Of a DNA stretch of 64,000 bases, positions 18,041 through 26,657 are shown piece after piece (the first letter of the stretch is position 1; each line of letters opens with the position of its first letter). A program made the position numbers and the translations under genes. Below the pieces are notes generated by a model, which had not been told where the DNA came from, did not search any database, and saw only the letters and a program-made list of their open reading frames with translations. Source of the DNA: Prolixibacteraceae bacterium. GTDB lineage: Bacteria > Bacteroidota > Bacteroidia > Bacteroidales > Prolixibacteraceae. Location of the stretch: assembly GCA_028683385.1 (NCBI GenBank), contig JAQUIJ010000005.1:124001-188000 (forward strand), given 5' to 3'.

Positions 18041-19783
18041 GTGAAGTTAGAAAACCTCTTTCGGAAGAAATCCATTTCGCATATTTTAAGTGATGCCGAC
18101 TCATTGGCCGGAAGCACCGGTGGCATGAAACGCACCCTTCGGGTCTTTGATTTGACAGCTCTGGGTGTAGCCGCAATTATTGGTGCCGGTATTTTCAGTA
18201 CCATTGGGAATGCGGCGGCCAGCGGCGGCCCTGCAGTTTCGTTGCTTTTTGTTTTTACGGCCATTGCCTGCGGATTGTCGGCTATGTGTTATGCCGAATT
18301 TGCCTCGTCGATTCCCATTAGCGGAAGCGCCTATACTTACGCTTATGTGAGCTTTGGTGAACTGATCGCCTGGATTATTGGCTGGGATTTAATTATGGAA
18401 TATGCCATTGGAAATATTGCTGTGGCGATTTCGTGGTCGGGTTATTTTACCGGACTAATGGATGGACTTGGGTTTCACATTCCGAGCTATCTCTCAACCG
18501 ATTTCCTGACTGCTTCCCGTGGCTATCATGCCGCTGTTGATACCATGAATGCCGGAACTCCTTTGTCTGCATTAAGTCCTGAAATGGCCGATGCATTTTC
18601 GGCCTGGACAAATGCGCCGCATATCGGTAATTTCCATTTGGTAGCCGACATTCCGGCTCTTTTTATTGTATTTGTAATTACCTGGATTTGTTATCGGGGG
18701 ATTCGTGAATCGCGAATTACAAATGACTTTTTTGTTTTGCTGAAAGTGGCCATTTTGTTATTGGTAATTGGAGTTGGTGCTTTTTATGTGAAACCCGAAA
18801 ACTGGAGTCCATTTGCGCCCAACGGCCTCGGTGGGGTTTTGAAAGGCGTTTCAGGTGTGTTTTTCGCGTATATCGGGTTTGATGCCATTTCGACAACTGC
18901 CGAAGAATGTAAAAACCCAAGACGCGATTTGCCTTTATCAATGTTTTATGCGCTGCTGATAACCACCATTCTCTATGTGTTAATCAGCCTGGTTTTAACC
19001 GGAATGGTTTCGTACAACGAATTGGGAGTTTCTGATCCGATGGCTTATGTATTTACAAAACTTCATCTGACCAAACTTTCGGGAGTGATTGCTGCCGGTG
19101 CTGTGATTGCCATGGCCAGTGTTTTGTTGGTTTTTCAGTTGGGGCAACCGCGTATCTGGATGAGCATGAGCCGCGATGGACTTTTACCTCCAATATTTGC
19201 ACGACTTCATCCCAAATACCGCACTCCGGGTTTCTCAACAATATTGACAGGTTTTGTAGTGGCCATTCCTTCTCTTTTCCTGAACCTTACTGAAGTGACC
19301 GACCTGACCAGTATCGGAACGTTGTTCGCTTTTATTTTGGTTTCAGGAGGAATTCTTGTATTGAATCCGACCGGACAACAAAAACATGATGGAAAAGGAT
19401 TTCGGGTTCCGTATGCCGATAGTCGTCGATACTTGTTGCCAATTTGGGTAGTGATTTTGATTGCTGTGTGGAATTCCGGGATCGATATATCCAGTTTTGG
19501 ATCAACGACTTCGGAAGGATTTAATGTGTTCGGATTGGTACAAAATCATTTCCCTTTCCTGACATTCTGTATCGTTTCAATTATTATCACTTATAAGGCT
19601 GTAGCAAAAAGATGGTCACTCATTCCGGTGCTAGGCTTACTTACAAACCTTGGATTGATGAGTCAGTTAGGAGTAACGAACTGGTATCGATTTGGAATCT
19701 GGTTGATTGTCGGCTTATTGATCTATTTTTCTTACGGATCGAAACACAGCCGGATAAAAGAAGAAGATGCATTAAATACGTAA
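18041..19783 (+). CDS. APC-family amino acid permease
   Basis: A 580-residue integral membrane transporter of the APC superfamily, cationic-amino-acid-transporter-like. The first helix carries GVAAIIGAGIFSTIG, the substrate-binding signature, followed by PISGSAYTYAYVSFGE and a WIIGWDLIMEYA helix. About 12-14 helices are expected. The chosen start is GTG at 18041. An in-frame ATG at 18125 would remove the N-terminal amphipathic segment, which looks like the family's cytoplasmic lead-in, so the longer form is preferred. It probably imports an amino acid by proton symport. The agmatine/putrescine genes on the opposite strand next door make arginine or a polyamine possible, but nothing in the sequence fixes the substrate. 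Confidence 0.85.
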   Translation: MKLENLFRKKSISHILSDADSLAGSTGGMKRTLRVFDLTALGVAAIIGAGIFSTIGNAAASGGPAVSLLFVFTAIACGLSAMCYAEFASSIPISGSAYTYAYVSFGELIAWIIGWDLIMEYAIGNIAVAISWSGYFTGLMDGLGFHIPSYLSTDFLTASRGYHAAVDTMNAGTPLSALSPEMADAFSAWTNAPHIGNFHLVADIPALFIVFVITWICYRGIRESRITNDFFVLLKVAILLLVIGVGAFYVKPENWSPFAPNGLGGVLKGVSGVFFAYIGFDAISTTAEECKNPRRDLPLSMFYALLITTILYVLISLVLTGMVSYNELGVSDPMAYVFTKLHLTKLSGVIAAGAVIAMASVLLVFQLGQPRIWMSMSRDGLLPPIFARLHPKYRTPGFSTILTGFVVAIPSLFLNLTEVTDLTSIGTLFAFILVSGGILVLNPTGQQKHDGKGFRVPYADSRRYLLPIWVVILIAVWNSGIDISSFGSTTSEGFNVFGLVQNHFPFLTFCIVSIIITYKAVAKRWSLIPVLGLLTNLGLMSQLGVTNWYRFGIWLIVGLLIYFSYGSKHSRIKEEDALNT

Positions 19784-19792
19784 ATTTATAAT

Positions 19793-19994
19793 ATTCAGAG
19801 GCTGTATCAAAAGTGATTCTGTTTTTTCAAAAGCTTACAATTTGAAAGTACAGATACTGCTAAAACCCCTAAATCCCCTGAAGGGGACTTAAAAGCCGCC
19901 CCTTCAGGGGAGGTTTGGAGGGGTGAAATGAAGGTAAACTTACAATTTGAAAGTTCCATTTATTAAATTTTGACTTTTGATACAGCCTCTGAAT
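19793..19994. mobile_element. MITE-like element with 22-bp perfect terminal inverted repeats
   Basis: Bases 19793-19814 (beginning ATTCAGAGGCTGTATC) are exactly reverse-complementary to 19973-19994. Inside are two direct copies of ACTTACAATTTGAAAGT-like sequence (near 19834 and 19938) and a GC-rich palindromic module at about 19872-19925 (CCCCTGAAGGGG and CCCCTTCAGGGG, then AGGTTTGGAGGGG). No coding capacity exists. The right end is 8 bp past the stop of the agmatine deiminase gene, so it may also serve as terminator for both convergent genes. A clear target-site duplication is not visible. Confidence 0.6.
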
Positions 19995-20002
19995 ACTTTT
20001 TA

Positions 20003-21046
20003 TTACGCTCCAATCTCGTGGCTCAAACAATGCAAAGTTCCCAATCCCCAAACTAAATCAACAGCGTTGATCCCGATCACATCACGGTCAGGAAATAAGT
20101 CAGTTAAAATTCTGAGTGCTTTGTAGTCATTTTTGTCGTTAAACGTGGGCATCAGCACACAGCCATTGGTCATCAGGAAATTCACATAACTGGCTGGCAA
20201 GCGCAAATCTTCGAAGTCGAGACGCCCAGGCATAGGCATGGTAACTACATTAAGCCTTTCACCATTTTCAAGTTTGGCATTCCGGAGTATTTCCAGGTTG
20301 GCTTCGAGTTTGTGATGATTTGGATCGCTTGTATTCGATTCCTGAACGGTAATTACGGTATTTCGGTTTACAAACCGGCAAATATCGTCCACATGTCCAT
20401 GCGTGTCGTCGCCTTCAATGCCTTCGCCTAACCAGATGGTGTTTGTAACGCCCAGGTATTCGCGGAATACATTTTCGTAATCATCTTTCCTGAAACCCTT
20501 GTTGCGAACCTGTTGTTCAGGATCCATGAGGCATTCTTCCGTGGTAATTAAGGTTCCGCAGCCGTTCACGTCGATTGAGCCGCCTTCAAGAACTACGAGT
20601 TTATTTTTATAAATGGCTTGAGTCAATGGAATTCCCAAATGAGCAGCAACTGCCGCCGGAATTCCCTGATCCTTTCGGTGGTTTTTGTATTTGGCCCAGC
20701 CAGTAAATCCAAACTGTATGGCTTCGCGACCGCCTTCCAGCGTTTTTACAATTGCAGGACCTGAATCGCGCATCCAGTTGCGGTTGGTATCTTTGATGAT
20801 GTAACTAACCGCAGTTTGATCAACATGTGCCTGTTCCAGCATTATCGCTACTTTTTCGCGCAGTACATCCGATTGAACAACCAGAATTACGGGTTCGTAG
20901 GCAGTCACTTTTTTGATCATCTCCACAAAAGCCCATTTTATGGCGTGGTATTTCCCTGGCCAGTCGTGGCCTTCAGCAGGAAATGATAACAAGGTTGCCT
21001 GATGTTTTTCCCATTCGGCAGGGAATCGACGCGATGTTATTGTCAT
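20003..21046 (-). CDS. aguA: agmatine deiminase
   Basis: A 347-residue member of the peptidyl-arginine-deiminase fold family, of the usual length for agmatine deiminase. The family signature is present in order: NWMRDSGPAIV (substrate carboxylate/guanidine site), LEGGSIDVNGCGTLITTEEC, GDDTHGHVDDICRF, and the nucleophilic cysteine in GLGTLHCLSHE (Cys340). It converts agmatine to N-carbamoylputrescine and ammonia in the cytoplasm. The next enzyme of the route, N-carbamoylputrescine amidase, lies 2.3 kb upstream on the same strand with three small genes between. Together they give putrescine from agmatine. No arginine decarboxylase is seen in the window. Confidence 0.92.
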   Translation of the reverse strand: MTITSRRFPAEWEKHQATLLSFPAEGHDWPGKYHAIKWAFVEMIKKVTAYEPVILVVQSDVLREKVAIMLEQAHVDQTAVSYIIKDTNRNWMRDSGPAIVKTLEGGREAIQFGFTGWAKYKNHRKDQGIPAAVAAHLGIPLTQAIYKNKLVVLEGGSIDVNGCGTLITTEECLMDPEQQVRNKGFRKDDYENVFREYLGVTNTIWLGEGIEGDDTHGHVDDICRFVNRNTVITVQESNTSDPNHHKLEANLEILRNAKLENGERLNVVTMPMPGRLDFEDLRLPASYVNFLMTNGCVLMPTFNDKNDYKALRILTDLFPDRDVIGINAVDLVWGLGTLHCLSHEIGA

Positions 21047-21089
21047 ATCAAGGTGTTTAATTGAAAGCGCGAATTTAACTTTTCTTCTT

Positions 21090-21761
21090 TTATTTCGGCT
21101 CTGAATTTTCTAATGATGGGATTATTGTACATTCATATTCGGTTTTCTCAAAATCATCTTTGCCAAACCATTTTTCAGAAGCTGTCATTGTGTATTGAAA
21201 GTTTCCCTTTTTTTGTAAATCCCAAATAATTCCTTCGGCTTCAGGAAAAGAATCGTCGCTTCCCAATTGTTCACTAAATAGCCTGTTTATTAGGCTTTTG
21301 TCTGATAGGCTTTTGCTTAATGCTTTTAATGCAAGTTCTTTTGTAAGTTCTGTTTCCTCATCATTTTTCATCTCAAAATCAACCAGATTAGCCTTTGTTA
21401 ACGGAAATTTGCCATTGTATGCTGAGTAAAGCAATTGATTTATCTCGAAGAAGAATTTGTGAATATAAATATCAGAATAATTCTCGGAAATTTTTTCTCG
21501 TAACATCTCGTGCGAGAGATTGCCAATCTGTCCTTCCGATAACACTTCCGAGAGTTTATAATCGAGAAGTATTGCTGCGGCCTCGCTTGGCTCAAAGTCG
21601 CCGATGGCCATAAAAAGATATTCTTTTAGCTCACCGGGCTTTAGTTTTTCCGAATCTTCATAATCGAATCTTTTTAAAAGTTCCGTAAAGTCTTCATTGC
21701 TCCACGAACCTTCAAGTTCTTCGATCGATTTTACTGAGTTTATTTTTACTTTGAAATTCAT
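21090..21761 (-). CDS. hypothetical acidic protein, 223 residues
   Basis: I do not recognise this protein. It has no signal peptide or membrane helix and is acidic, with predicted mostly helical structure. Segments include GDFEPSEAAAILLDYKLSE in the first half and YSAYNGKFPLTKANLVDFEM in the middle. The C-terminal part (KWFGKDDFEKTEYECTIIPS) looks like a beta strand pair. It lies between aguA and a lipoprotein gene on the same strand, 43 bp upstream of the aguA start. It could be co-transcribed with aguA, but no functional link to polyamines is evident. Confidence 0.6.
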   Translation of the reverse strand: MNFKVKINSVKSIEELEGSWSNEDFTELLKRFDYEDSEKLKPGELKEYLFMAIGDFEPSEAAAILLDYKLSEVLSEGQIGNLSHEMLREKISENYSDIYIHKFFFEINQLLYSAYNGKFPLTKANLVDFEMKNDEETELTKELALKALSKSLSDKSLINRLFSEQLGSDDSFPEAEGIIWDLQKKGNFQYTMTASEKWFGKDDFEKTEYECTIIPSLENSEPK

Positions 21762-22145
21762 ATCAGTTTTATATTAATTAAAATTATTACTACGCGCACT
21801 AATGAATTAATCCTGGCCTGGTTAAATTTAAGATGGAAGTTATTCGTCGGTTAAATTCCGGTTCTGTCAGGTAATTAAACGAATAGATGATTGACTATAA
21901 AATAGGCTTGAAAAGGCAATCGGGCAGGTAGAAATGTGGTTTGTTTTTGCTTCAATACCCTCAAAGGTAGTTAATTCCAGATGAGAAACTAATTTTGCTT
22001 GTTTTCTGGCGTCACTTTCATAAATCTTATCTGGATTTGCAGCGATGCATTCTTTTCCTATTGACGAAGTTCGATGTTAGTTGCTGGGGTAATTTGGGAA
22101 TGTGCCAAAAAATAGGTAGTAGCTTAGATAGGATGATGTAGTTTG
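21762..22145. other. 384-bp intergenic stretch with a minus-strand -7 box
   Basis: No ORF of coding character was found on either strand. On the minus strand TACCTTTG (complement of CAAAGGTA at 21962-21969) matches the Bacteroidota -7 element and would give the 223-residue gene a leader of nearly 200 bases. No riboswitch-like fold was recognised. The rest is AT-rich sequence without repeats. Confidence 0.4.
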
Positions 22146-22979
22146 CTACTGCCTGGCTATTTGCGTGGTCTGTTGGAATTCGTTTATGGTTTTCAGGTCA
22201 AATTCGTAATAATCGAGTTTTTTATTGATTTCAATCTCCGTTTTGATCGAATAGTCAGTTATGAGGCTATTCGCGACATCGTAGCTTAGCTGGCCTTTAC
22301 CAATCCCTTTGCCGGAGAATGAGTTGTTCATTATTTTCGGGGTCATTTGGTAGCTTTGACTAAGTTCAAATTGTGCCCTGTCGTTTTTAATGCTGAGCAG
22401 TTTGTAAGTGGTTGTTACCTTTATTTCGATGGTCGAACCTTCCATTGCCATTTCCATCGGACGATCTGTGGAGAACTGATCACCAATTTTGAGCCGCTGT
22501 TCCGGGAATTTAAATTGATCGAAAGTAGTTTGAACCGTTTGTAAAAGTTGGGCTTTTTGCTCGCTGGTGAGCGTGCCTGAAGTTACGGAGTTGAAGGTTG
22601 GCAGTTGATCTCCTGTTATTTCGCCCAATACTATAGCGCCTTCAGGAATTTCATTTTTTCCGTCAAGGCTCATCGTTTTTTTGTAAGTCAAGCGAACCGG
22701 GAAACTTTGGTCTGCTAAGCTTTTGCCAGTTACCAATTCTGTGTCGTTTTTCGTTTTTACCTTCGAAATGGTTGGGTTTTTAATGTTCATGCTTTTCAGC
22801 TTTCGCATGGCGATGGGTTGTCCAGAATAGGTAATTACAGTTTCAGTTCCTCTAATGGTAGAAATATTGTAAGTCTTTTCGGGTTGGTATTGCACTTTCA
22901 GAATAATTCCTTCTGGTTTGGGTGGGGTGCTGCATGAAAAAAGAGCCAGCAATAGTAAAATGGCGATTGATTTTTTCAT
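22146..22979 (-). CDS. lipoprotein of unknown function, 277 residues
   Basis: It starts with a lipoprotein signal (MKKSIAILLLLALFSCS), with Cys16 as the lipidation site. The mature part is beta-rich with repeated segments, for example NISTIRGTETVITYSG, VRLTYKKTMSLDG and IEIKVTTTYKLLSI. This suggests a beta-barrel-like or lipocalin-like fold on the periplasmic face of a membrane. It resembles uncharacterised Bacteroidota lipoprotein families; I cannot assign a function. It sits 37 bp downstream of the YciI-like gene on the same strand and may share its transcript. Confidence 0.65.
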   Translation of the reverse strand: MKKSIAILLLLALFSCSTPPKPEGIILKVQYQPEKTYNISTIRGTETVITYSGQPIAMRKLKSMNIKNPTISKVKTKNDTELVTGKSLADQSFPVRLTYKKTMSLDGKNEIPEGAIVLGEITGDQLPTFNSVTSGTLTSEQKAQLLQTVQTTFDQFKFPEQRLKIGDQFSTDRPMEMAMEGSTIEIKVTTTYKLLSIKNDRAQFELSQSYQMTPKIMNNSFSGKGIGKGQLSYDVANSLITDYSIKTEIEINKKLDYYEFDLKTINEFQQTTQIARQ

Positions 22980-23016
22980 TTATAATGAAAGTGGTTGAGA
23001 TTTTTGTATGAAAAAT

Positions 23017-23295
23017 TTATTTATTTCCAATAACTACATTCCATGGACGAACTTGCCATTTCATAATCAATCCATTTTTCACATAAGGATCATTTTTTGC
23101 AAATTCAATGGCAACTTGTTGATTGTCGCCTTTAAAAACAAGCATTGCGCTATCAGCTGGATCATCCAATGCACCTCCCATAATTAGTGAACCATTTTGA
23201 TAGGCTTGTTGCGCAAGGCTCAAATGTTCTTCTCTATATGGAATCCGCTTTTCAACATAGTTATCAACGGTTTCGTAAAATAAAATATAGTACAT
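23017..23295 (-). CDS. YciI-like protein
   Basis: A 92-residue single-domain protein of the YciI-related alpha/beta ferredoxin-like fold. Diagnostic pieces are YYILFYETVDNYVEKR, REEHLSLAQQAYQNGSLIMGGAL (with the family histidine) and VEFAKNDPYVKNGL in slightly varied form. The DPYV segment is typical of the family. The biochemical role of YciI proteins is poorly known; some act as small stress or dehydrogenase-associated proteins. It lies 23 bp downstream of N-carbamoylputrescine amidase and is probably in the same operon. Confidence 0.8.
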   Translation of the reverse strand: MYYILFYETVDNYVEKRIPYREEHLSLAQQAYQNGSLIMGGALDDPADSAMLVFKGDNQQVAIEFAKNDPYVKNGLIMKWQVRPWNVVIGNK

Positions 23296-23318
23296 GCTTC
23301 GGGTTGAAGATAGTTTTG

Positions 23319-24206
23319 TTAATCTATAAACCTTTTGGTAATGTCGCCATAAGCGTCAATCCGGCGGTCGCGGAGGAAAGGCCAGTTGCGGCGTACATCT
23401 TCCATCAGGGTGTGGTCGATTTCGGCCATGATGATTTCTTCCTTATCGTGCGAGGCTTCGGCCAAAATTTCGCCTTGAGGTCCGGCAATAAACGATGCTC
23501 CCCAGAATTCGATTCCTGCCGATGATTCAACTGGTTTCTCGAAGCCAACACGGTTGCAGGCTGCCACAAAAATTCCGTTGGCCACTGCATGTCCACGCTG
23601 AACGGTGCGCCATGCATCGTGCTGTTTTTCGCCGTATTGTTCTTTTTCAGAAGGATGCCAACCGATGGCAGTAGGGTAGAAGAGTACTTCGGCGCCCTGC
23701 AATGCAGTAATTCGCGCTCCTTCAGGATACCATTGATCCCAGCAAATCAAGGTTCCGATTTTTCCAACTTTGGTGTTAAAAGCCTTAAACCCGATATCGC
23801 CCGGAGTGAAATAGAATTTTTCGTAATAGCTTGGATCGTCCGGAATGTGCATTTTTCGGTACAGACCGGCTTCCGACCCATCGGTATCGATGATGTAGGC
23901 CGAATTGTGGTACAATCCGGAAGCACGACGCTCAAAGAACGGAACAATTAAAACAACGTCCAGTTCTTTGGCAAGTGTACTAAATGCCTGGTATGAATCG
24001 TTATATAGTGGCTCGGCTAAATCAAAATAGTCATGGTTTTCGCTCTGGCAAAAGTAGAACGAACTGTATAATTCGGGTAAACAAACTACATTGGCTCCCT
24101 GATTGGCGGCTTTTCGAATCCATTCCAGACATTTTTTTAAGTTTACTTCCGGAGTGGCATCCAGCGAAATCTGAATCAATGCGATGTTGTAGTTTTTATT
24201 CTTCAT
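23319..24206 (-). CDS. aguB: N-carbamoylputrescine amidase
   Basis: A nitrilase-superfamily (CN hydrolase) enzyme that hydrolyses N-carbamoylputrescine to putrescine, CO2 and ammonia. The catalytic triad is visible: Glu in VVCLPELYSS, Lys in YRKMHIPDDP and Cys155 in GTLICWDQWYPEGAR. I place the start at MKNKNYNIALIQ (24206). An upstream in-frame ATG at 24230 overlaps a TACTTTTG -7 box, and its extra eight residues precede the normal family start. At 295 residues it has the usual length. It pairs with agmatine deiminase downstream on the same strand, completing agmatine to putrescine. Confidence 0.92.
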   Translation of the reverse strand: MKNKNYNIALIQISLDATPEVNLKKCLEWIRKAANQGANVVCLPELYSSFYFCQSENHDYFDLAEPLYNDSYQAFSTLAKELDVVLIVPFFERRASGLYHNSAYIIDTDGSEAGLYRKMHIPDDPSYYEKFYFTPGDIGFKAFNTKVGKIGTLICWDQWYPEGARITALQGAEVLFYPTAIGWHPSEKEQYGEKQHDAWRTVQRGHAVANGIFVAACNRVGFEKPVESSAGIEFWGASFIAGPQGEILAEASHDKEEIIMAEIDHTLMEDVRRNWPFLRDRRIDAYGDITKRFID

Positions 24207-24227
24207 GGTGTAATTTATATCTGGAGG

Positions 24228-24235
24228 CAAAAGTA
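24228..24235 (-). promoter_or_regulatory. -7 box for aguB
   Basis: CAAAAGTA on the plus strand reads TACTTTTG on the minus strand, an exact TAnnTTTG match. Initiation about 7 bp downstream would give a leader of roughly 15 bases before the ATG at 24206. This decides against the longer start at 24230. Confidence 0.55.
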
Positions 24236-24406
24236 AATAATATTTAGAAATACTTCCTCCTGATTAAAATTCAAGACAGCTACATTTACATTGTCATCAA
24301 AAATCGCAAGTGTCGAATTAAAATGTTAATAATCTTGCATGTTTATGTATAATATTATAAAAGGGTTTATTAGTTTTACGATACTTTAAATTCATAAAAA
24401 GCAACT

Positions 24407-25669
24407 ATGAACAAAAATTATCCTAATCAGCTAATCGCGTTGTTGATATTATTGGTTTGCACAGTGCAAATCAGCTTTGCAACCGACGGATATTTCAGTA
24501 TTGGATATGGCACGAAAAGCAAAGGAATGGCAGGTGCAGGTGTAGCATTATTTTCCAATTCGCTTATCGGTGGAAATCCTGCCGGAAATGTTTTTCTCGG
24601 AAAACAGATCTCGTTTGGAGTTGGCGTATTTGCACCTATGCGCGAATACACCATTTCTGCAAATACGGAAGGGCAGCCAGGAATTTTTCCACTTACTGAA
24701 GGAACTGTGAAAAGTGATAAACCTGTGTTTTTTATTCCTTCAATAGGTGGTAACTGGATGATCAACAAGACTTCTTCAGTTGGTTTTTCCATTTATGGGA
24801 ATGGAGGTATGAACACAAGCTATCCAACGAAGACTTTCAATAATCCACAAGCACCGGTAACCAGCCCAACCGGGATTAACTTGTCGCAGTTGTTTTCAGA
24901 AATAACCTACTCAGTGAAGTTAGGCAAGAATCACAGCATTGGAATTTCTGCCATTGGGGCTTTTCAAATGTTTGAAGCTAATGGATTGCAGGCATTTATG
25001 GGAATGAGTTCCGACCCACTAAAATTGACTGATAATGGAGTTGATTATAGTTACGGTTACGGCGCAAAAATTGGTTACCTCGGAAAAATAACCAAAGAAT
25101 TGAGTATCGGAGTAAAATACCAAAGTGAAATATTCATGACCAAGTTTAAAGAATATGCTGGTTTATTTGCCGAACAGGGAGCCTTTAATATTCCATCGAA
25201 CATTACAGTAGGTTTGGCTTATCAATTTTCCAGAGAATTTACTCTTGCTCTTGATGCAAAACAGATCAGGTATACCGATGTGAAAGCGGTTTCGAATCCA
25301 CTAACCCTTGATGCTCCTTTAGGCGATGATTCAGGTCCAGGGTTTGCATGGGGAAATCAGCTGGTTTTCAAACTTGGGATGGAATACACACCTTATCGCA
25401 GTGATTGGACTTATCGCGCGGGTGTTTCGCATGCCATGCAACAGTTTCCCGAAAACCAACTCATGTTTAATATTCTTGCTCCGGGAGTATCTCAGAATCA
25501 TGTGGCTGCCGGTTTTACCCGTAAGTTAAGTAAAAAGGGGAATGGAATAAATTTATCAGCGATGTATTCGCCAGCAACATCCCTGTCTGGTCCCAATAGT
25601 ATGTACACTGCTCAAACAATTGAGTTAAAAATGAGTCAGTTCGAGTTGGAGCTTGGCTACACATTCTAG
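24407..25669 (+). CDS. FadL/OmpP1-type outer-membrane transport protein
   Basis: A 420-residue outer-membrane beta-barrel with a signal peptide (about residues 1-25, ending SFAT). The mature start DGYFSIGYGTKSKGMAGAGV, with GNPAGNV following, is the OMPP1/FadL/TodX signature. The barrel strands follow with alternating hydrophobic residues, and the protein ends in a C-terminal aromatic (ELGYTF), as outer-membrane proteins do. The family lets hydrophobic compounds such as long-chain fatty acids or aromatic hydrocarbons cross the outer membrane. It is monocistronic, with the next gene convergent. The substrate is unknown. Confidence 0.85.
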   Translation: MNKNYPNQLIALLILLVCTVQISFATDGYFSIGYGTKSKGMAGAGVALFSNSLIGGNPAGNVFLGKQISFGVGVFAPMREYTISANTEGQPGIFPLTEGTVKSDKPVFFIPSIGGNWMINKTSSVGFSIYGNGGMNTSYPTKTFNNPQAPVTSPTGINLSQLFSEITYSVKLGKNHSIGISAIGAFQMFEANGLQAFMGMSSDPLKLTDNGVDYSYGYGAKIGYLGKITKELSIGVKYQSEIFMTKFKEYAGLFAEQGAFNIPSNITVGLAYQFSREFTLALDAKQIRYTDVKAVSNPLTLDAPLGDDSGPGFAWGNQLVFKLGMEYTPYRSDWTYRAGVSHAMQQFPENQLMFNILAPGVSQNHVAAGFTRKLSKKGNGINLSAMYSPATSLSGPNSMYTAQTIELKMSQFELELGYTF

Positions 25670-25696
25670 TGCCGTGTCAACGAACTCTTGTCGCAA

Positions 25697-25795
25697 CATT
25701 ATGCCGAATTTGTTTCGGCATCTCTTCGTTGATGAGACCCTGAAACCCCGCCTGACAAGCGAGCGGGCAGGAAGTTCAGGGTGACGAGCCTTCGA
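25697..25795. repeat. composite palindromic intergenic repeat
   Basis: Two hairpin modules follow the porin gene: ATGCCGAATTTGTTTCGGCAT near 25710, and an ACCCTGAAAC...AAGTTCAGGGT stem near 25738-25782. The loop of the second stem is interrupted at 25747-25771 by a 25-bp GC-rich palindrome (CCCGCCTGACAAGC then GAGCGGGCAGG). A closely related 26-mer interrupts a tRNA-Gly copy at 56712-56737. I recall the CCTGAA/TTCAGG stem as common in Bacteroidota intergenic regions. Confidence 0.65.
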
Positions 25796-25832
25796 CAGTA
25801 TAACGATGATATGAAACTAGTTTTTTTCGAGT

Positions 25833-25883
25833 AAAACAATAAGACCAGAAAGATGATTCATTACTTTCTGGTCTTATTGTTTT
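25833..25883. terminator. bidirectional terminator
   Basis: A perfect 20-bp stem (left arm from AAAACAATAAGACCAG, right arm ending CTTATTGTTTT) with an 11-base loop lies between the convergent porin and flavin reductase-rubredoxin genes. A-rich and T-rich ends allow it to work in both directions. Confidence 0.85.
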
Positions 25884-25884
25884 A

Positions 25885-26625
25885 TTACACTGCCTTAAAA
25901 TACTCTTTACTGGCGTTGCAAATTGGGCATTTATAATCTTCAGGTAAATCTTCGAATGGTGTTCCTGGCGGAATGCCCATCGAAGGGTCGCCCTCTTCCG
26001 GATTATAGGTAAATCCGCAGATTACACAAACATAGCTTTGCCCATCAAAAATGTGCTCGTGTTCCGGTTCTTCTTCTTTAATTTCTGTTGGAGACACTAC
26101 AGGTTCTGCTTCCAGTAGCGATTTCTCGATATACGTTGGTGAATTCTTTGGCGAATACATTTTGTATTTTTCGCGGTAATATTGGTAGGTCAGCGGCTCT
26201 TCATCCGAAATTTCATCCGAATCGAGTACTTCACCAATAATCAGGTAATGCGATCCAAGATCAATTGATTTCATCACCTTGCAATCGAACCATGCCATTG
26301 AACTGTCGAGAACAATTGGTGCACCGGTTTTGGAAGTGATCGTATGAATCCCGTTGAATTTATCGATGTCGTTCGACGACATAAAACCAAAGTCACCAAT
26401 GATTTTCATATTCACTTCTTTCTTCAGGACTGAAATTGAAAAAGTGCCTGAATCCAGAATAACCTGGGTTGTCTGGTTGTTTTTGTGGCACGAAATGGCA
26501 ATTTGAGGTGGTTCAGAAGTAACCTGAAACGTAGTATTGGCAATGTATCCGGCTTTTTTGCCCTGGTGTTCGGAAGCGATCAAATATAAACCGTATGATA
26601 ATTTGTGAAAGGCTTTAAGTTTCAT
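25885..26625 (-). CDS. flavin reductase-rubredoxin fusion (high-molecular-weight rubredoxin)
   Basis: Residues about 1-155 are a flavin-reductase-like FMN-binding split barrel, with [20 protein letters not shown] and the NNQTTQ region, which normally bind FMN and NAD(P)H. An acidic, proline-rich linker follows at about 155-195. Residues about 196-246 are a rubredoxin with both iron knuckles, [15 protein letters not shown] and [11 protein letters not shown]. Such fusions (Hrb in acetogens) pass electrons from NAD(P)H through FMN and rubredoxin to oxygen- or NO-reducing flavodiiron proteins or to rubrerythrin. No such partner is in the window. A role in oxidative or nitrosative stress is likely but inferred. 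Confidence 0.85.
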   Translation of the reverse strand: MKLKAFHKLSYGLYLIASEHQGKKAGYIANTTFQVTSEPPQIAISCHKNNQTTQVILDSGTFSISVLKKEVNMKIIGDFGFMSSNDIDKFNGIHTITSKTGAPIVLDSSMAWFDCKVMKSIDLGSHYLIIGEVLDSDEISDEEPLTYQYYREKYKMYSPKNSPTYIEKSLLEAEPVVSPTEIKEEEPEHEHIFDGQSYVCVICGFTYNPEEGDPSMGIPPGTPFEDLPEDYKCPICNASKEYFKAV

Positions 26626-26657
26626 AATTTTAATTTGTTGTAAATAACCTTGAAAGT

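Noticed and set aside
19793-19994. Complete insertion sequence
   Set aside because: There is no room for a transposase gene; only a non-autonomous element is supported.
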